Below, piece by piece: positions 8,659 to 17,585 of a stretch of DNA of 64,000 bases. The DNA comes from Planctomycetota bacterium (lineage in GTDB: Bacteria; Planctomycetota; UBA1135; UBA2386). The stretch spans positions 1 to 64,000 of the forward strand of contig JADLHO010000108.1 of the NCBI GenBank assembly GCA_020848735.1, written 5' to 3'. Below the pieces are notes generated by a model, which did no database searches, was not told where the DNA came from, and saw nothing but the letters and a program-made list of their open reading frames with translations. Every line of letters starts with the position of its first letter. The first letter of the stretch is position 1. Position numbers and translations under genes: made by a program.

Positions 8659-9501
8659 TCAGTGCGCGATGGCCTGCGCGCGGTTCGTGGCGTTCGTCTC
8701 GAGCTGCGGGACCTGCGTGAACTTGCCCTTCAGGCCGGCGCGCACCTTCTGCATGACCGCCTTGCGGGCGAGCTGGTTGCCGGTCTCCTTCATCACCTTC
8801 ACGTACCAGTACGTGAAGGCCCCGCTGTAGCGGCCATCGAAGTAGGCGTCCGCGCTCGTCTGGTTGGACTTGCAACCGGTCCAGAGCACGTGGTGCGCAC
8901 CCGCGACCTCACGCGCCGCGGCGTCGGGGGCCCCGAGCGTGAAGCCGCGCACGCTGCGTTGCCGCACGGCGCCCTGGAACTCGCCGGCGGGCGGCGCGAC
9001 ATAACGTGCGCGCGGCGCATTGAGGCTGAACTCGGCGCCACGCAGACCGCTGCCGCTGTGGCAGGTGTCGAGGAAGACCTCGAGCAGGACCGTCGAGGGC
9101 AGCTGCACGAAGAGGTCGTGCAGTTCGTCGTCGCTGATGATGTGCGCGGGATCCCACGCGTCGCCCTTCTGCGCGATGTCGTAGGGCACGAAGGCCTCGT
9201 CCATCCCATCGGGCTCGTCGCCGCTCGGGTCGGCGAGCTGCGTGCCGTGCGACGAGAGCGAGAAGAGCAGGTAGCTCAACTTGCCCGCCTTCGCGTCCGC
9301 GACCGCCGCCTTCAGCTTGGCGAGGATCGCCGCCTTGGTCGCCTGGGCATCGGTCAGCACGCTGACCTCCTTCGCCTTGAAGCCCAGCAGGGACCTGGCG
9401 AGAGCCGCCATGTCCTTCGCGTCGTTGACGCAACCCCGCAGCTCGAACTGGGGGAACTTCGCGAACTTGTTGATGCCGACGCAGATCGCTCGCCTGGCCA
9501 T
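8659..9501 (-). CDS. Caspase-like (peptidase C14, metacaspase-type) protein
   Basis: The product is 280 residues, a stand-alone caspase-fold domain without signal peptide or membrane helix. The opening MARRAICVGINKFAKFPQFE is the usual first strand of prokaryotic caspase homologues, followed by LRGCVNDAKDM. The catalytic dyad is present: His85 in LLFSLSSHGTQ and Cys147 in EVFLDTCHSGSG. Family members cut after basic or acidic residues and act in stress responses, defence or regulated death; the target here is unknown, and no obvious partner gene adjoins it. The start at 9501 is chosen because GAGGAA lies six to eight bases upstream and the family sequence begins there. It converges on the CocE/NonD gene. 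Confidence 0.88.
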   Translation of the reverse strand: MARRAICVGINKFAKFPQFELRGCVNDAKDMAALARSLLGFKAKEVSVLTDAQATKAAILAKLKAAVADAKAGKLSYLLFSLSSHGTQLADPSGDEPDGMDEAFVPYDIAQKGDAWDPAHIISDDELHDLFVQLPSTVLLEVFLDTCHSGSGLRGAEFSLNAPRARYVAPPAGEFQGAVRQRSVRGFTLGAPDAAAREVAGAHHVLWTGCKSNQTSADAYFDGRYSGAFTYWYVKVMKETGNQLARKAVMQKVRAGLKGKFTQVPQLETNATNRAQAIAH

Positions 9502-9840
9502 GGGTTCCTCTTCCGATCGGATCCGACGCCGCGGCGAAGTGGCCGCGGCGCGGAGAGTCTGGCCGGTGCGGGCACGGGCCCGCAAGTCGCAGCCTGCGGT
9601 CGGTCGAGCTGGCCACAACCGGGATCCCTTGCGCACGGCTCACGGCCCGATCGAAGGACGGGACGGGACCAGGACACCGTCTGGACCGAGAGTCCACCGG
9701 CGGTCCAACCGGGATTCCCGGACAGCCCGACCGCGAAGAGGCGAGCGCCAGGGGCACGCGCAGGGATCCGAGCCGATTCATGTCGCGACTCCGTGACGGG
9801 ACGGCGGGCGTGCTACCCTGCCGCGCCCCTCTGCATTGCC
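9502..9840. other. Divergent intergenic region with an 8-bp inverted repeat
   Basis: No gene is supported here. A perfect inverted repeat, CGCCGCGG (9527-9534) with CCGCGGCG (9543-9550) and an eight-base spacer, lies 26 bases upstream of the caspase start. It could be an operator or a leader hairpin. Near the right end is the candidate -10 element of the ABC-F gene. Confidence 0.35.
9812..9819 (+). promoter_or_regulatory. Candidate -10 element (GCTACCCT) of the ABC-F gene
   Basis: GCTACCCT lies 21 bases before the TTG start at 9841. An identical octamer precedes the radical SAM gene at 55514. Confidence 0.45.
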
Positions 9841-11793
9841 TTGGCCATCCTCCAGCTCGAAGACGTCCACCTCGCGATCGGCGATCGCCAGCTCCTCCGC
9901 GGCATCTCGCTCGTCGTCGGCGACGGCGAGCGCATCGGCCTCGTCGGCCCCAACGGCTGCGGCAAGTCCACTCTGCTCCGCATCGCGGCCGGTGAACTCA
10001 TCCCCGACGCCGGACTGCGCACCACGCGGCGCGACCTGAAGCTCGCCTGGCTCCCGCAGGAACCCAAGCTCGATCCGTCGCGCACCGTGCGCGAGGAGCT
10101 GAAGACGGGCTTCGTCGGGCGCGAGGCCGTCCTGCGCGAGCTCGACGCCGTCCACCACGCGCTCGCCTCGCCGACGCTCGAGACCACGGCCATGGAGCGC
10201 CTGCTCGCCCAGCAGCAGCGCCTCGAGTCGCGGCTCGACGAGCTCGGCGGGCACGACGTCGAGCACCGGATCGACGCCATGCTCGAGGCCCTGGGCCTGC
10301 CGCGACCCGAGGCGCGCTGCGGCGAGCTGTCGGGCGGCGAGCGCCGGCGCACCGCGATCGCCCGGATGCTGCTCGGGGCACCCGAGCTCCTGCTGCTCGA
10401 CGAGCCGACGAACCACCTCGACGCCGAGGTCATCGCCTGGCTCGAGGGAACGCTGCGCGAGCGCGGCACGCCCTTCGTGCTCGTCACGCACGATCGCTAC
10501 TTCCTCGACCGGCTCGTCGACCGCATCGTCGAGATCGACAACGGCACCGCGCACTCCTACGAAGGCGGCTACTTCGACTACGTCCAGCAGCGCGCCGACC
10601 GGCTCGAGCGCGAGGCGAAGTCCGAACGCACGCGGCTCAACCTGCTGCGGCGCGAGACCGAGTGGATGCGGCGCGGTCCGCCGGCACGGACGACCAAGGC
10701 CAAGGCCCGCATCAAGATCTACGACGGCCTCGTCGCCGCCGCGCCCGAGCTCGCCGCGGAGGACCTCGCCTTCCGCATCCCCGATGGACCACGGCTCGGC
10801 GACAAGGTCGTGCAGCTCCGCGGCGTGCACAAGGCCTTCGACGGCCGCGTCGTGCTCGACGGCCTCGACCTCGAGATCGGACCGCGATCGCGGGTCGGCG
10901 TCGTCGGCCCGAACGGCGCGGGCAAGTCGACGATGCTCAACCTCATCGCCGGCCTCCTGCAGCCGGATCGCGGCGAGGTGGTCATCGGCCCGACGGTGAA
11001 GGTCTCGCGCATCGACCAGGGACGCACGGACCTCGACCCGACGAAGACCGTGCTGCAGGAGGTCGGACGCGGCAACGACTGGGTCGTGGTCGGCGGCCGC
11101 GGCGTGCGCATCGAGAGCTTCCTCGACCAGTTCCTCTTCCCCGGTGCGACCAAGCACGCGCTGGTCGGGACCCTCTCGGGCGGCGAGCGCAATCGCGTGC
11201 TGCTCGCGAAGCTGCTGCTGCAGGGCGGCAACGTGATCCTGCTCGACGAGCCGACCAACGACCTCGACCTGATGTCGCTGCAGGCGCTCGAAGAGGCGCT
11301 GCTCGCGTTCGCCGGCGCGGTGGTCGTCGTGAGCCACGACCGCTGGTTCCTCGACCGCGTCGCGACGCGCATCGTGCACTTCGACGGCCACGGCGGCACG
11401 CGCGTGCACGAGGGTGATCTCAGCCTCCTGCTCGATCGACTCGCGGCGGAGAAGCGCAGCGCGGAGCAGGCCGCGCGCGCGAGCAACGAGGCCGCGGCGC
11501 GCAGCGCGCGCAAGGCGCAGGCGCCGGAACCGCGCGCGAAGCCGCGCAAGCTGAGCACGCGCGAGCAGCGCGAGCTCGAGGAGCTGCCGGGGCGCATCGA
11601 GAGTGCAGAGCGCGAGCTCCAGCAGGTCGACACCCGGCTCGGGGACCCCGCGCTCTACGTCGCGGCAGCCAGCGCGGAGTTCGACGCGCTGACCCGTCGA
11701 CGCACGGCTCTGCCGGGCGAGATCGCGACGCTCTATGCGCGCTGGGAGGAACTCGAGGTCCTGGCCGAAGCCGTGCGTCGCGAACGCGGCTGA
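9841..11793 (+). CDS. uup: ABC-F ATPase, Uup type
   Basis: The product is 650 residues with two ABC ATPase domains and no membrane segment. Domain 1 has Walker A GPNGCGKS (36-43), signature LSGGERRR (from 163) and LLLLDEPTNHLD. A charged ABC-F linker with TKAKARIKIYDGL follows. Domain 2 has Walker A GPNGAGKS (356-363), signature LSGGERNR and ILLDEPTNDLDL. The last 85 residues form the coiled-coil C-terminal domain characteristic of Uup. ABC-F proteins act on the ribosome; Uup-type members are linked to ribosome integrity and suppression of transposon excision. A TTG at 9841 is the best start because MAILQLEDVHLAIGDRQLLR is the canonical beginning of the first ATPase domain and no in-frame ATG lies nearby. 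Confidence 0.92.
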   Translation: MAILQLEDVHLAIGDRQLLRGISLVVGDGERIGLVGPNGCGKSTLLRIAAGELIPDAGLRTTRRDLKLAWLPQEPKLDPSRTVREELKTGFVGREAVLRELDAVHHALASPTLETTAMERLLAQQQRLESRLDELGGHDVEHRIDAMLEALGLPRPEARCGELSGGERRRTAIARMLLGAPELLLLDEPTNHLDAEVIAWLEGTLRERGTPFVLVTHDRYFLDRLVDRIVEIDNGTAHSYEGGYFDYVQQRADRLEREAKSERTRLNLLRRETEWMRRGPPARTTKAKARIKIYDGLVAAAPELAAEDLAFRIPDGPRLGDKVVQLRGVHKAFDGRVVLDGLDLEIGPRSRVGVVGPNGAGKSTMLNLIAGLLQPDRGEVVIGPTVKVSRIDQGRTDLDPTKTVLQEVGRGNDWVVVGGRGVRIESFLDQFLFPGATKHALVGTLSGGERNRVLLAKLLLQGGNVILLDEPTNDLDLMSLQALEEALLAFAGAVVVVSHDRWFLDRVATRIVHFDGHGGTRVHEGDLSLLLDRLAAEKRSAEQAARASNEAAARSARKAQAPEPRAKPRKLSTREQRELEELPGRIESAERELQQVDTRLGDPALYVAAASAEFDALTRRRTALPGEIATLYARWEELEVLAEAVRRERG

Positions 11794-11813
11794 CCGCGTC
11801 GCGACGCGCTCGA

Positions 11814-13220
11814 TCAGTGGATCGACGGGCGCGTCGTCGGCGCCGCAGCCGGGGCGGACGGCGCCCCGTCGCTCGTCTTCGTGCTGGCCTTCTTCGGCGC
11901 CGGCGCGGTGGCGCCATCGCCGCGCTTGCCGAGCGCCTCGACGAGCTTGCGGATCTGCTTCAGCTCGGCGTGCATCGCCTCGAGCGTGTCCTCGAGCTCC
12001 TCGCACTCACACTCGCTCTCGCACTTGATCACGATCGTGGTCGCGGGCTCGGCCGCCGTCGTGGCGGGGGCCGGCGTGGTGCTGGGATCCACGGAGCGCG
12101 CGATGACCATGCCGCCGCGTGCGGGTGCGGCGAGGGCGTTTGGGGCGACGGGGGCCGCAGGGGCCAGCGGGGCCACCGGAGCGACAGGGGCCACCGGTGC
12201 GACAGGGGCCACCGGGGTCACCGGGGTCACGGGGGTCACGGGGGTCACCGGGGTGACGGCCATGGGCGGCGGCGTAGGAGCGGTTCGCCGAAGCGCGGCG
12301 ACGCCACCGCGCGCGCGCGGCCCCGGGGCGGCCGGCTGCGGGGCAGCGGCCCCGGCCTGGCTCGAAGGGCCGGTCGCGAACGGGGAAGCGACGCGCGCGG
12401 CCCTCGCCCGACCGACCGAGGGACCAGCCGCCGGCGCCGGCTGGGGCTGGCAACGGGGCGTGTCCCCACCCGCGGCGTTGCGCGCTTCGCGCTGCGCCTC
12501 GCGCGCGGCGCGCTCGAAATCGGCGCGCTGCGCGGCCTGACGCGCTTCGCGAACCGCGGCCTCGGCCTCGCGCCGCGCGGACTGCGCCGCGCGCTCGGCT
12601 TCCACCTGCGCGCGCCGCGCCATCTCCATCGCCTCGCGAGTCTGCGCCTCGAAGGCCTGCCGCATGTCGCGGACCTTGGCCTCCGCCGCCTGACGGCTGT
12701 CGCGCTCCCGGGCCTCGGCCTGGGCCTTGGCCTCGCGCACGCGCTGCTCCGCGGCGTGCTTCGTGTCGCGGACGCGCTCCTCGACCAGGCGCTGCGCCTC
12801 GGCGACACGGGCCTCGGCCTCGTGCTTGGCCGCCGCCGCCGCACGCTCGGACTCGGCCACACGCCGGATCAGATCCGGTTCCGCGGCGCGCACGCTGTCC
12901 GTGGCGGACTTCGCCGCGCGCGCCTTCGCACCTTGGAGCTCCGCGGCGCGGCGGAGCAGCTCCGCGAGTTCGCTGCGTCCGTCTTCGTCGAGCTCGCCCT
13001 TCTCGACCTGGCGGATCGCGGCCTTGAGGGCGCGCAGGACCTCGTCCTGCTCCTGGGCGCGCGGCTGCGCCGCCGCGCGCTCGACGGCAGCTCGTGCCTC
13101 GGGCGCCGGCTTGCCGGGCTCGCGCGCGGTCGATTCGGGCTTGCTCTGGGCGGCGATCGGCAGCGCCAACGCGCAACCGACGACGACGGACCATGCGAGG
13201 AGACTGGGCTTCCGCTGCAT
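11814..13220 (-). CDS. Exported coiled-coil protein with Pro-Thr/Pro-Ala tandem repeats
   Basis: The product is 468 residues of unknown function. A signal peptide ([20 protein letters not shown], with PIAAQ at the cleavage point) leads into a long Ala/Glu/Arg-rich region, about residues 40-245, with strong coiled-coil character. A proline-rich linker follows, then a VTP repeat changing to VAP at about residues 320-360. The C-terminus is a short acidic, Cys-containing helix ([13 protein letters not shown]) and a tail rich in Ala, Pro and Thr. AGGTG lies seven to eleven bases before the ATG. It is the third gene of the BlaI-M56 unit, five bases after the M56 stop, so it is probably under BlaI control and may be a substrate or structural partner of the protease. 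Low complexity makes homology searches unreliable. Confidence 0.8.
   Translation of the reverse strand: MQRKPSLLAWSVVVGCALALPIAAQSKPESTAREPGKPAPEARAAVERAAAQPRAQEQDEVLRALKAAIRQVEKGELDEDGRSELAELLRRAAELQGAKARAAKSATDSVRAAEPDLIRRVAESERAAAAAKHEAEARVAEAQRLVEERVRDTKHAAEQRVREAKAQAEARERDSRQAAEAKVRDMRQAFEAQTREAMEMARRAQVEAERAAQSARREAEAAVREARQAAQRADFERAAREAQREARNAAGGDTPRCQPQPAPAAGPSVGRARAARVASPFATGPSSQAGAAAPQPAAPGPRARGGVAALRRTAPTPPPMAVTPVTPVTPVTPVTPVAPVAPVAPVAPVAPLAPAAPVAPNALAAPARGGMVIARSVDPSTTPAPATTAAEPATTIVIKCESECECEELEDTLEAMHAELKQIRKLVEALGKRGDGATAPAPKKASTKTSDGAPSAPAAAPTTRPSIH
12145..12260. repeat. 9-bp tandem repeat inside the coiled-coil gene
   Basis: Units such as GGGGTCACC and GGGGCCACC repeat with a nine-base period about twelve times. 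They encode VTP and VAP triplets on the minus strand. The block divides into a VTP half (higher coordinates) and a VAP half, as expected if each expanded separately by slippage. Confidence 0.8.
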
Positions 13221-13225
13221 CTGCT

Positions 13226-14653
13226 TCACCTCGGACGAACGGGGACGGGACGGGCGGGCACCGAGGGGGCGACCGCTTGGGAATTCGGGACCGCCGCAGC
13301 GCGCGTCGCGATGCGTGCGCGCAGGCGATCGAGGACGGCCAATCGCGCTTCGACGCTCGCCAGCAACGCCGCCTGCTCGCGGTCTTCGCCGCGGAGCGCT
13401 GCATGCGCGCGCAGCGTGGCGAGACGCTCGCTCAGGGCGACGCGCTCGGCGTCGTAGAGCACGACCAGATCCGCGAGCCGCGCCAGCCGCTCCGCGAGCG
13501 CCGGCGTCGCGGCCGCGCTCGGCGTCGCCGCCGGCAGCGGGGCCGCGGCGACCGGCGCCGCGTCGTCGACCTCGCGCACGTCGGCGCCGGGCAAGGTCGC
13601 CGCGAAGAGCGTCGTCGCCGTGAGCGTGGCCAGCGCCGCGCCCAAGGGCGACGGCCCGCGATGCTCGCGCCAATCGTCGCCGAGCAGGCGCTCGATGCGA
13701 TCGCGCAGGCCGTGGCGTTCGACGGCCATCGCCGGGATCTCGCGCGGCGCGACGCGGCGGCCGTCGCCGATCCAGCCCGCGACCTCGACGAGGCATTCGG
13801 CGACGGCGAGGGGCCCCGCGATGCGCGCGGCGATCGCATCGCAACGCTGCTCGGCGAGCGCGCGCAGGCGACGTGCCGCGAGCGCCAGCATCGGCTGCCA
13901 GGGGAAGAGCGCCTTCAGCGTGTTGGCGAGGTCGAGCCAGAGCGGATCGCGACGCACCAGGTGCGCGAGCTCGTGCGCGAGCATCGCGGTGCGCGAGGCC
14001 GGGCCCTGATCGGACAACGCCCGCAGCGGCACGCAGATCTCGGGACGCAGCACGCCGAAGGCGACGGGTGAGGCGATCGCGCCCGACGCCGTCAATCGCA
14101 CGCGCGGTGCGAAACCCAGGCGCGCGCGCAGTGCATCGAGCTCGCCGCGCATCGGATGGTCGGCGTGGACCTCGCGGCGCTCCGCGAGCCACGCGAGGAG
14201 CTTCGCCCGGCGACGCCCGAGCGACGCGAGGCCGCCCAGGGCGAAGAGCAGCGCGAAGCCGGCGCCGTAGCGCCCCCACTCCGCGAGGGCGTCCTGGCCC
14301 GACGCTTCGCTCGCTCCGCTCGGGGGTCCATCGAACTCGAGTCCGAGCGCATCCGCGGGCGCAGGCGGACCCAGCTCCGGGACGGCGACGGACCCGGATC
14401 CGGCGGCCGGGGACGACGCGATCGTCGTCGGCACGGTGAAGGTCAACGGCGCGAACGGCGAGGGCCCGAGCCACACCTGGGCGGACGCGGTCAGAAGCCC
14501 CGCGACGATCGCATAGCGCCACAGCGGTTCCTCGTGGGACGGCGCGCGCCGCGCGAGCAGCGCGAGCGCCGCGACGACGGCGACGATCACCGTGCCGTGC
14601 ACCGCGAAGGTCCAGAGCCAGGCGGCGACGGCGTCGAGCGATTCAGCGAACAT
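13226..14653 (-). CDS. M56 family (BlaR1/MecR1-like) membrane metallopeptidase
   Basis: The product is 475 residues. Hydrophobic segments lie near residues 10-35, 45-62 and 130-147. The zinc motif is HELAH (227-231) in TAMLAHELAHLVRRDPLWLD, followed by a conserved segment WQPMLALAARRLRALAEQRCDAIAARI whose E and D residues fit the third-ligand region of this family. After about residue 320 there is one further hydrophobic stretch and then a Glu/Arg/Leu-rich coiled-coil-like segment. No penicillin-binding sensor domain is present, so the inducer is probably not a beta-lactam. Such proteins cleave, directly or indirectly, a cognate BlaI repressor. The start overlaps the end of the BlaI gene by 11 bases, implying coupled translation. 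Confidence 0.9.
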   Translation of the reverse strand: MFAESLDAVAAWLWTFAVHGTVIVAVVAALALLARRAPSHEEPLWRYAIVAGLLTASAQVWLGPSPFAPLTFTVPTTIASSPAAGSGSVAVPELGPPAPADALGLEFDGPPSGASEASGQDALAEWGRYGAGFALLFALGGLASLGRRRAKLLAWLAERREVHADHPMRGELDALRARLGFAPRVRLTASGAIASPVAFGVLRPEICVPLRALSDQGPASRTAMLAHELAHLVRRDPLWLDLANTLKALFPWQPMLALAARRLRALAEQRCDAIAARIAGPLAVAECLVEVAGWIGDGRRVAPREIPAMAVERHGLRDRIERLLGDDWREHRGPSPLGAALATLTATTLFAATLPGADVREVDDAAPVAAAPLPAATPSAAATPALAERLARLADLVVLYDAERVALSERLATLRAHAALRGEDREQAALLASVEARLAVLDRLRARIATRAAAVPNSQAVAPSVPARPVPVRPR

Positions 14654-15032
14654 CGCCGACCTCCTTCCTGCGCCGCGCGATGCGACGCTTCAGTTCGTCG
14701 ATCGCGGCGACGTCGAGGTCGCCCTCGTCGATCAGGTGGTGCACGAGTGCCTTCGGATCACCCGCGAAGAGCCGTTCGACGAGATCGCCGACCAAGGAAC
14801 GGTGCACGGCATCGCGCTCCATGCGCGCGCGGTAGACGAGCACACGACCATCGCGACGCTGCGCGACGAGGTGCTTCTCCTCCATCTTGCGCAGCATGGT
14901 CGCAATGGTCGTCGTCGCGAGCCCGCGATCGACGAGCAGCGCGGCGTGCACGTCCGCGACCGTCGACTCGCCCCGTTCCCAGAGCACTTCGAGGATCGCG
15001 AGCTGGAGATCACCGAGTCGAGGACGGACCAT
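14643..15032 (-). CDS. BlaI/MecI/CopY family transcriptional repressor
   Basis: The product is 129 residues with the BlaI winged-helix domain. MVRPRLGDLQLAILEVLWER is the typical first helix (L-x-x-x-E-x-x-I-L-x-x-L-W), followed by STVADVHAAL, the recognition segment GLATTTIATMLRKMEEKHLV, and a wing RRDGRVLVYRA. The C-terminal helices serve for dimerisation. BlaI proteins bind palindromic operators as dimers and are inactivated through the partner M56 protease, which here is the next gene. Two palindromes upstream (15071-15086 and 15096-15109) are the likely operators and would make the unit autoregulated; they may also affect the divergent FabZ-like gene. Confidence 0.93.
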   Translation of the reverse strand: MVRPRLGDLQLAILEVLWERGESTVADVHAALLVDRGLATTTIATMLRKMEEKHLVAQRRDGRVLVYRARMERDAVHRSLVGDLVERLFAGDPKALVHHLIDEGDLDVAAIDELKRRIARRRKEVGDVR

Positions 15033-15070
15033 GCCGGAGTCAGGAACGAACGGTTCGCGAGGAGCGGGGT

Positions 15071-15086
15071 CGACTACGGAGTCGAT
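15071..15086. promoter_or_regulatory. Candidate BlaI operator 1
   Basis: TCGACT and AGTCGA form a perfect inverted repeat around ACGG. The site lies 39 bases upstream of the BlaI start and shares the GACTAC half-site with the next palindrome. Confidence 0.5.
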
Positions 15087-15095
15087 CGGCGAAAA

Positions 15096-15109
15096 CTACC
15101 GCGGTAGTC
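15096..15109. promoter_or_regulatory. Candidate BlaI operator 2
   Basis: ACTACCGCGGTAGT is a perfect 14-base palindrome in the BlaI/FabZ divergent intergenic region, next to an A-rich run. Palindromes with an ACTAC/GTAGT arm suit a BlaI-type dimer. Assignment rests on position and symmetry. Confidence 0.55.
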
Positions 15110-15176
15110 GAAAAAAAAGCGCGTCGACCGGGGCTCCGGGCGAAGTTCCTCGTCGTTCCGCCGCGGTGTGTCCCGC

Positions 15177-15184
15177 GCTAGCCT
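15177..15184 (+). promoter_or_regulatory. Candidate -10 element (GCTAGCCT) of the FabZ-like gene
   Basis: GCTAGCCT ends 11 bases before the ATG at 15196. The identical octamer precedes the HNG-repeat lipoprotein gene on the minus strand. Confidence 0.45.
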
Positions 15185-15195
15185 CTGCGCACCTC

Positions 15196-15675
15196 ATGGC
15201 GCGCGCCCTGGTCGATCTGTCCACGCTGGATCTTTCTCACGATGTCGTCCCCGATGCGGAGCTGCGTGAGCTCTTGCCACATCGCCACGAGTTCCAGCTC
15301 GTCGACGGCGTCTGCCACCTCGACCTGCAGGAAGGGCTGATCGTCACGTACAAGGTCTGGGACGCGAATCCCTGGTGGGGCCGCGGCCACATCCCCGGTC
15401 GCCCCCTGATGCCGGGCGTGCTCATCGCGGAAGGCGGTGCACAGACCGCGTCGATCCTGATGAAGAAGTGCGGCAACTGCAAGCCCGATGCCTTCATCGG
15501 ACTCGGCGGGCTCGAGGGCGTGCGGTTCCGCGGCCAGGTCGTGCCGCCCGCGAAGATCTACTGGGTCTCGCGCGTCGGCACGCAGAGCGGGAGCCGGCTC
15601 GCGAAGTACCCCGCGCAGGCCTTCGTCGACGGCAAGCTCGTCATGGAGATGGAGTTGCTGGGCGTCATCTTCTGA
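15196..15675 (+). CDS. FabZ-like hotdog-fold 3-hydroxyacyl-ACP dehydratase
   Basis: The product is 159 residues, the usual size of a single hotdog domain. LLPHRHEFQLVDGVCHLD matches the FabZ start (L-P-H-R-x-P-F-x-L-x-D), although the usual proline is a glutamate here. The catalytic segment GHIPGRPLMPGVLIAEGGAQ keeps the FabZ order G-H-x-P-G-x-P-x-M-P-G-V, with the active-site His; the Glu in LIAEG occupies the family position. FabZ removes water from 3-hydroxyacyl-ACP in fatty-acid elongation. The WDANPWWGRG insertion before the His and the changed first motif suggest a paralogue rather than the main FabZ. The GT-C-like membrane protein starts six bases downstream. Confidence 0.82.
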   Translation: MARALVDLSTLDLSHDVVPDAELRELLPHRHEFQLVDGVCHLDLQEGLIVTYKVWDANPWWGRGHIPGRPLMPGVLIAEGGAQTASILMKKCGNCKPDAFIGLGGLEGVRFRGQVVPPAKIYWVSRVGTQSGSRLAKYPAQAFVDGKLVMEMELLGVIF

Positions 15676-15681
15676 GCGACG

Positions 15682-17571
15682 GTGGACCGCCCGACGACCA
15701 CGCCCGCGACGCCGCGACGCGCCTCGCGCGGGTCCTCGCTCCTGCTCGCGCTCCTCGTCGTCGCGCTCTATTGGCCGGCCGGCGCGTATTGGCAGAGCGA
15801 CGACTTCATCGCAATCGAGTATTCCGCCGACGCGGGACGCGCCTGGTCGGATTGGTTCGGCAATCAATACGGACTGACGGGCGTCGTCTGGTTCTGGCGT
15901 CCGCTCGTGACCCTGAGCTTCTGGCTCGAGCAAGCCCTCGCGGGAGGGCCGAGTCCGTGGCTCTCGCATGCGACCAATCTCCTGCTCCACGTCGCGGCGT
16001 CGCTCGCGGTCGCGAGTCTCGGCACGCGTCTGGCGGGAGCCCGCGCGGGATGGCTCGCCGGCCTCGTCTGGGCGGCGGTGCCCGCGCATGCCGGAGCCGT
16101 GTGGTGGGCCGTCGGTCGCGTCGACGGCCTCGCCACGCTCGCGATGCTCCTCGCCGCGCGCGCCTTCGTGCGTCACCTCGACCGTGGGGCCGCGGGGCAG
16201 CGGACGAGCGCGCTGCCCTGGCTGGCCCTCACCGCGCTCGCGCTGACGGCCAAGGAGTCCGCACTCGCGGCACCCCTGGCGCTCGCATGGCTCGGGGCGG
16301 CCACGGGCGATCGAGCCACGCGCGTCCGCCGCGCGCTCGCGAGCTGGCCCGCATGGGCCTTGCTCGCCGGCTACCTCGCGGTGCGCTTCGCCGCGCTCGG
16401 GGTCGTTCTCGGCGGCTACGACCACGGGACGATCGATCCGGCGGCGTCGCTCACCGGACTGGGACGCGGAGTCGGCGAGGTGCTGGTCCCACTCGCGGCG
16501 CGTGCGGATCACGTGACCCTCGCCCTGGGACTCGCACCGTTTTGGATCGCGCTCGTCGTGCTCGCGCGGCGCCGACGTCTCGCCGAGGTCCTCGTGGCCC
16601 TCGCGGCGTTCCTCGCCCTCGCGGTCCCGACCGCGCCGCTCTGGAGTCAGCTCGCCGCACCGATGAACCAGCGCCTGCTGCACGCCGCACTCGTCCCGGT
16701 GGCGCTCGTGCTCGGACGATGCGGCGTCGTGCCCGTCCTGCTCGTGCTCGCGAGCTGGGTGCCCGCGCACATCGAGGCGCGCCGCGAGCAGTCCGCGTTG
16801 TCCGACCGCCTGCGCACGCTCCATGTGCGTCTTGCGGCCGAGGCCGCCGGACTCGACGGCGACGCTCCGCTCTTCGTCGCGGGACTCCCGCGCGCGAGCG
16901 CGAGCGGTCGCTTCGCGGGCTTCCATCTCGGCGTCGATCGCCTTCTGGCGCCGCCCTTCGCGACGGCCCCGGGACGCGCGGTCTACGCGCTGCGCACGCT
17001 GGACCAACGCGAGGATGCGCTCGCGCTCCCCCTGACTCCGGAGGCCGGACTGCCCTGGCCGGTGACGACGTTGCGCGTCGCCGACGACGACCGCCTCGTG
17101 CGCGTGCCGCCGGCCGGACTGCCCGCGCTCGAACTCGTGTTCGACGGCCCGACCGAGATCGCCACGCGATCCCTGCTCGACCTCGATGCCGGGCGTGTGC
17201 AGGCGCGACTGCGCACGCGTGGGGTCCGCGGGCCCTGGTATCGGGTCACGCTCTTTGCGGCCTCCGGCTATCTGAGCTGCGTGCTGCCGGACCGCGCGGC
17301 GCCGGGCGATGCCGACGGGATGATCGAGATCGTCGAGCTGCTGCGCGCGCGCTACGTGACGAGCCCCGGACCCGACACGGCGCACGTGCTCTTCGCCCTC
17401 GGCATCGCGACGACCTTCGACCGCGACCTGCGCTTCCCCCTGCTGGTCGAAGCGGGAACGCTCGCGGATCCGATGCGGCCGACGTCCTTCGTCGCGACGC
17501 ACGCCAATCGCGAACTCGCGCGCCTCGGCTTCGACCGTGAGCTCGCGCGTTTCCTCGCCGGAGGGCGCTGA
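15682..17571 (+). CDS. Polytopic membrane protein, GT-C-like
   Basis: The product is 629 residues from a GTG start six bases after the FabZ-like gene. About ten hydrophobic segments fill the first 370 residues; the last 240 form a soluble domain. The first loop contains QSDDFIAIEYS, where an acidic pair follows the first membrane helix, and later WRPLVTLSFWLEQALAG and HATNLLLHVAASLAVA. This order (DD motif, W-R-P-L, H-x-x-N-x-x-L-H) resembles GT-C-fold membrane glycosyltransferases of the Tmtc/O-mannosyltransferase type that use lipid-linked sugars. No specific family is certain and the donor is unknown. Overlap-free close spacing suggests one transcript with the dehydratase gene. Confidence 0.72.
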   Translation: MDRPTTTPATPRRASRGSSLLLALLVVALYWPAGAYWQSDDFIAIEYSADAGRAWSDWFGNQYGLTGVVWFWRPLVTLSFWLEQALAGGPSPWLSHATNLLLHVAASLAVASLGTRLAGARAGWLAGLVWAAVPAHAGAVWWAVGRVDGLATLAMLLAARAFVRHLDRGAAGQRTSALPWLALTALALTAKESALAAPLALAWLGAATGDRATRVRRALASWPAWALLAGYLAVRFAALGVVLGGYDHGTIDPAASLTGLGRGVGEVLVPLAARADHVTLALGLAPFWIALVVLARRRRLAEVLVALAAFLALAVPTAPLWSQLAAPMNQRLLHAALVPVALVLGRCGVVPVLLVLASWVPAHIEARREQSALSDRLRTLHVRLAAEAAGLDGDAPLFVAGLPRASASGRFAGFHLGVDRLLAPPFATAPGRAVYALRTLDQREDALALPLTPEAGLPWPVTTLRVADDDRLVRVPPAGLPALELVFDGPTEIATRSLLDLDAGRVQARLRTRGVRGPWYRVTLFAASGYLSCVLPDRAAPGDADGMIEIVELLRARYVTSPGPDTAHVLFALGIATTFDRDLRFPLLVEAGTLADPMRPTSFVATHANRELARLGFDRELARFLAGGR

Positions 17572-17585
17572 CCGGCGCGCGCCGA

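Noticed and set aside
11795-11808. Perfect 14-base palindrome CGCGTCGCGACGCG after the ABC-F gene
   Set aside because: Without a loop it cannot form a good hairpin, and GC-rich palindromes are expected often at this base composition.
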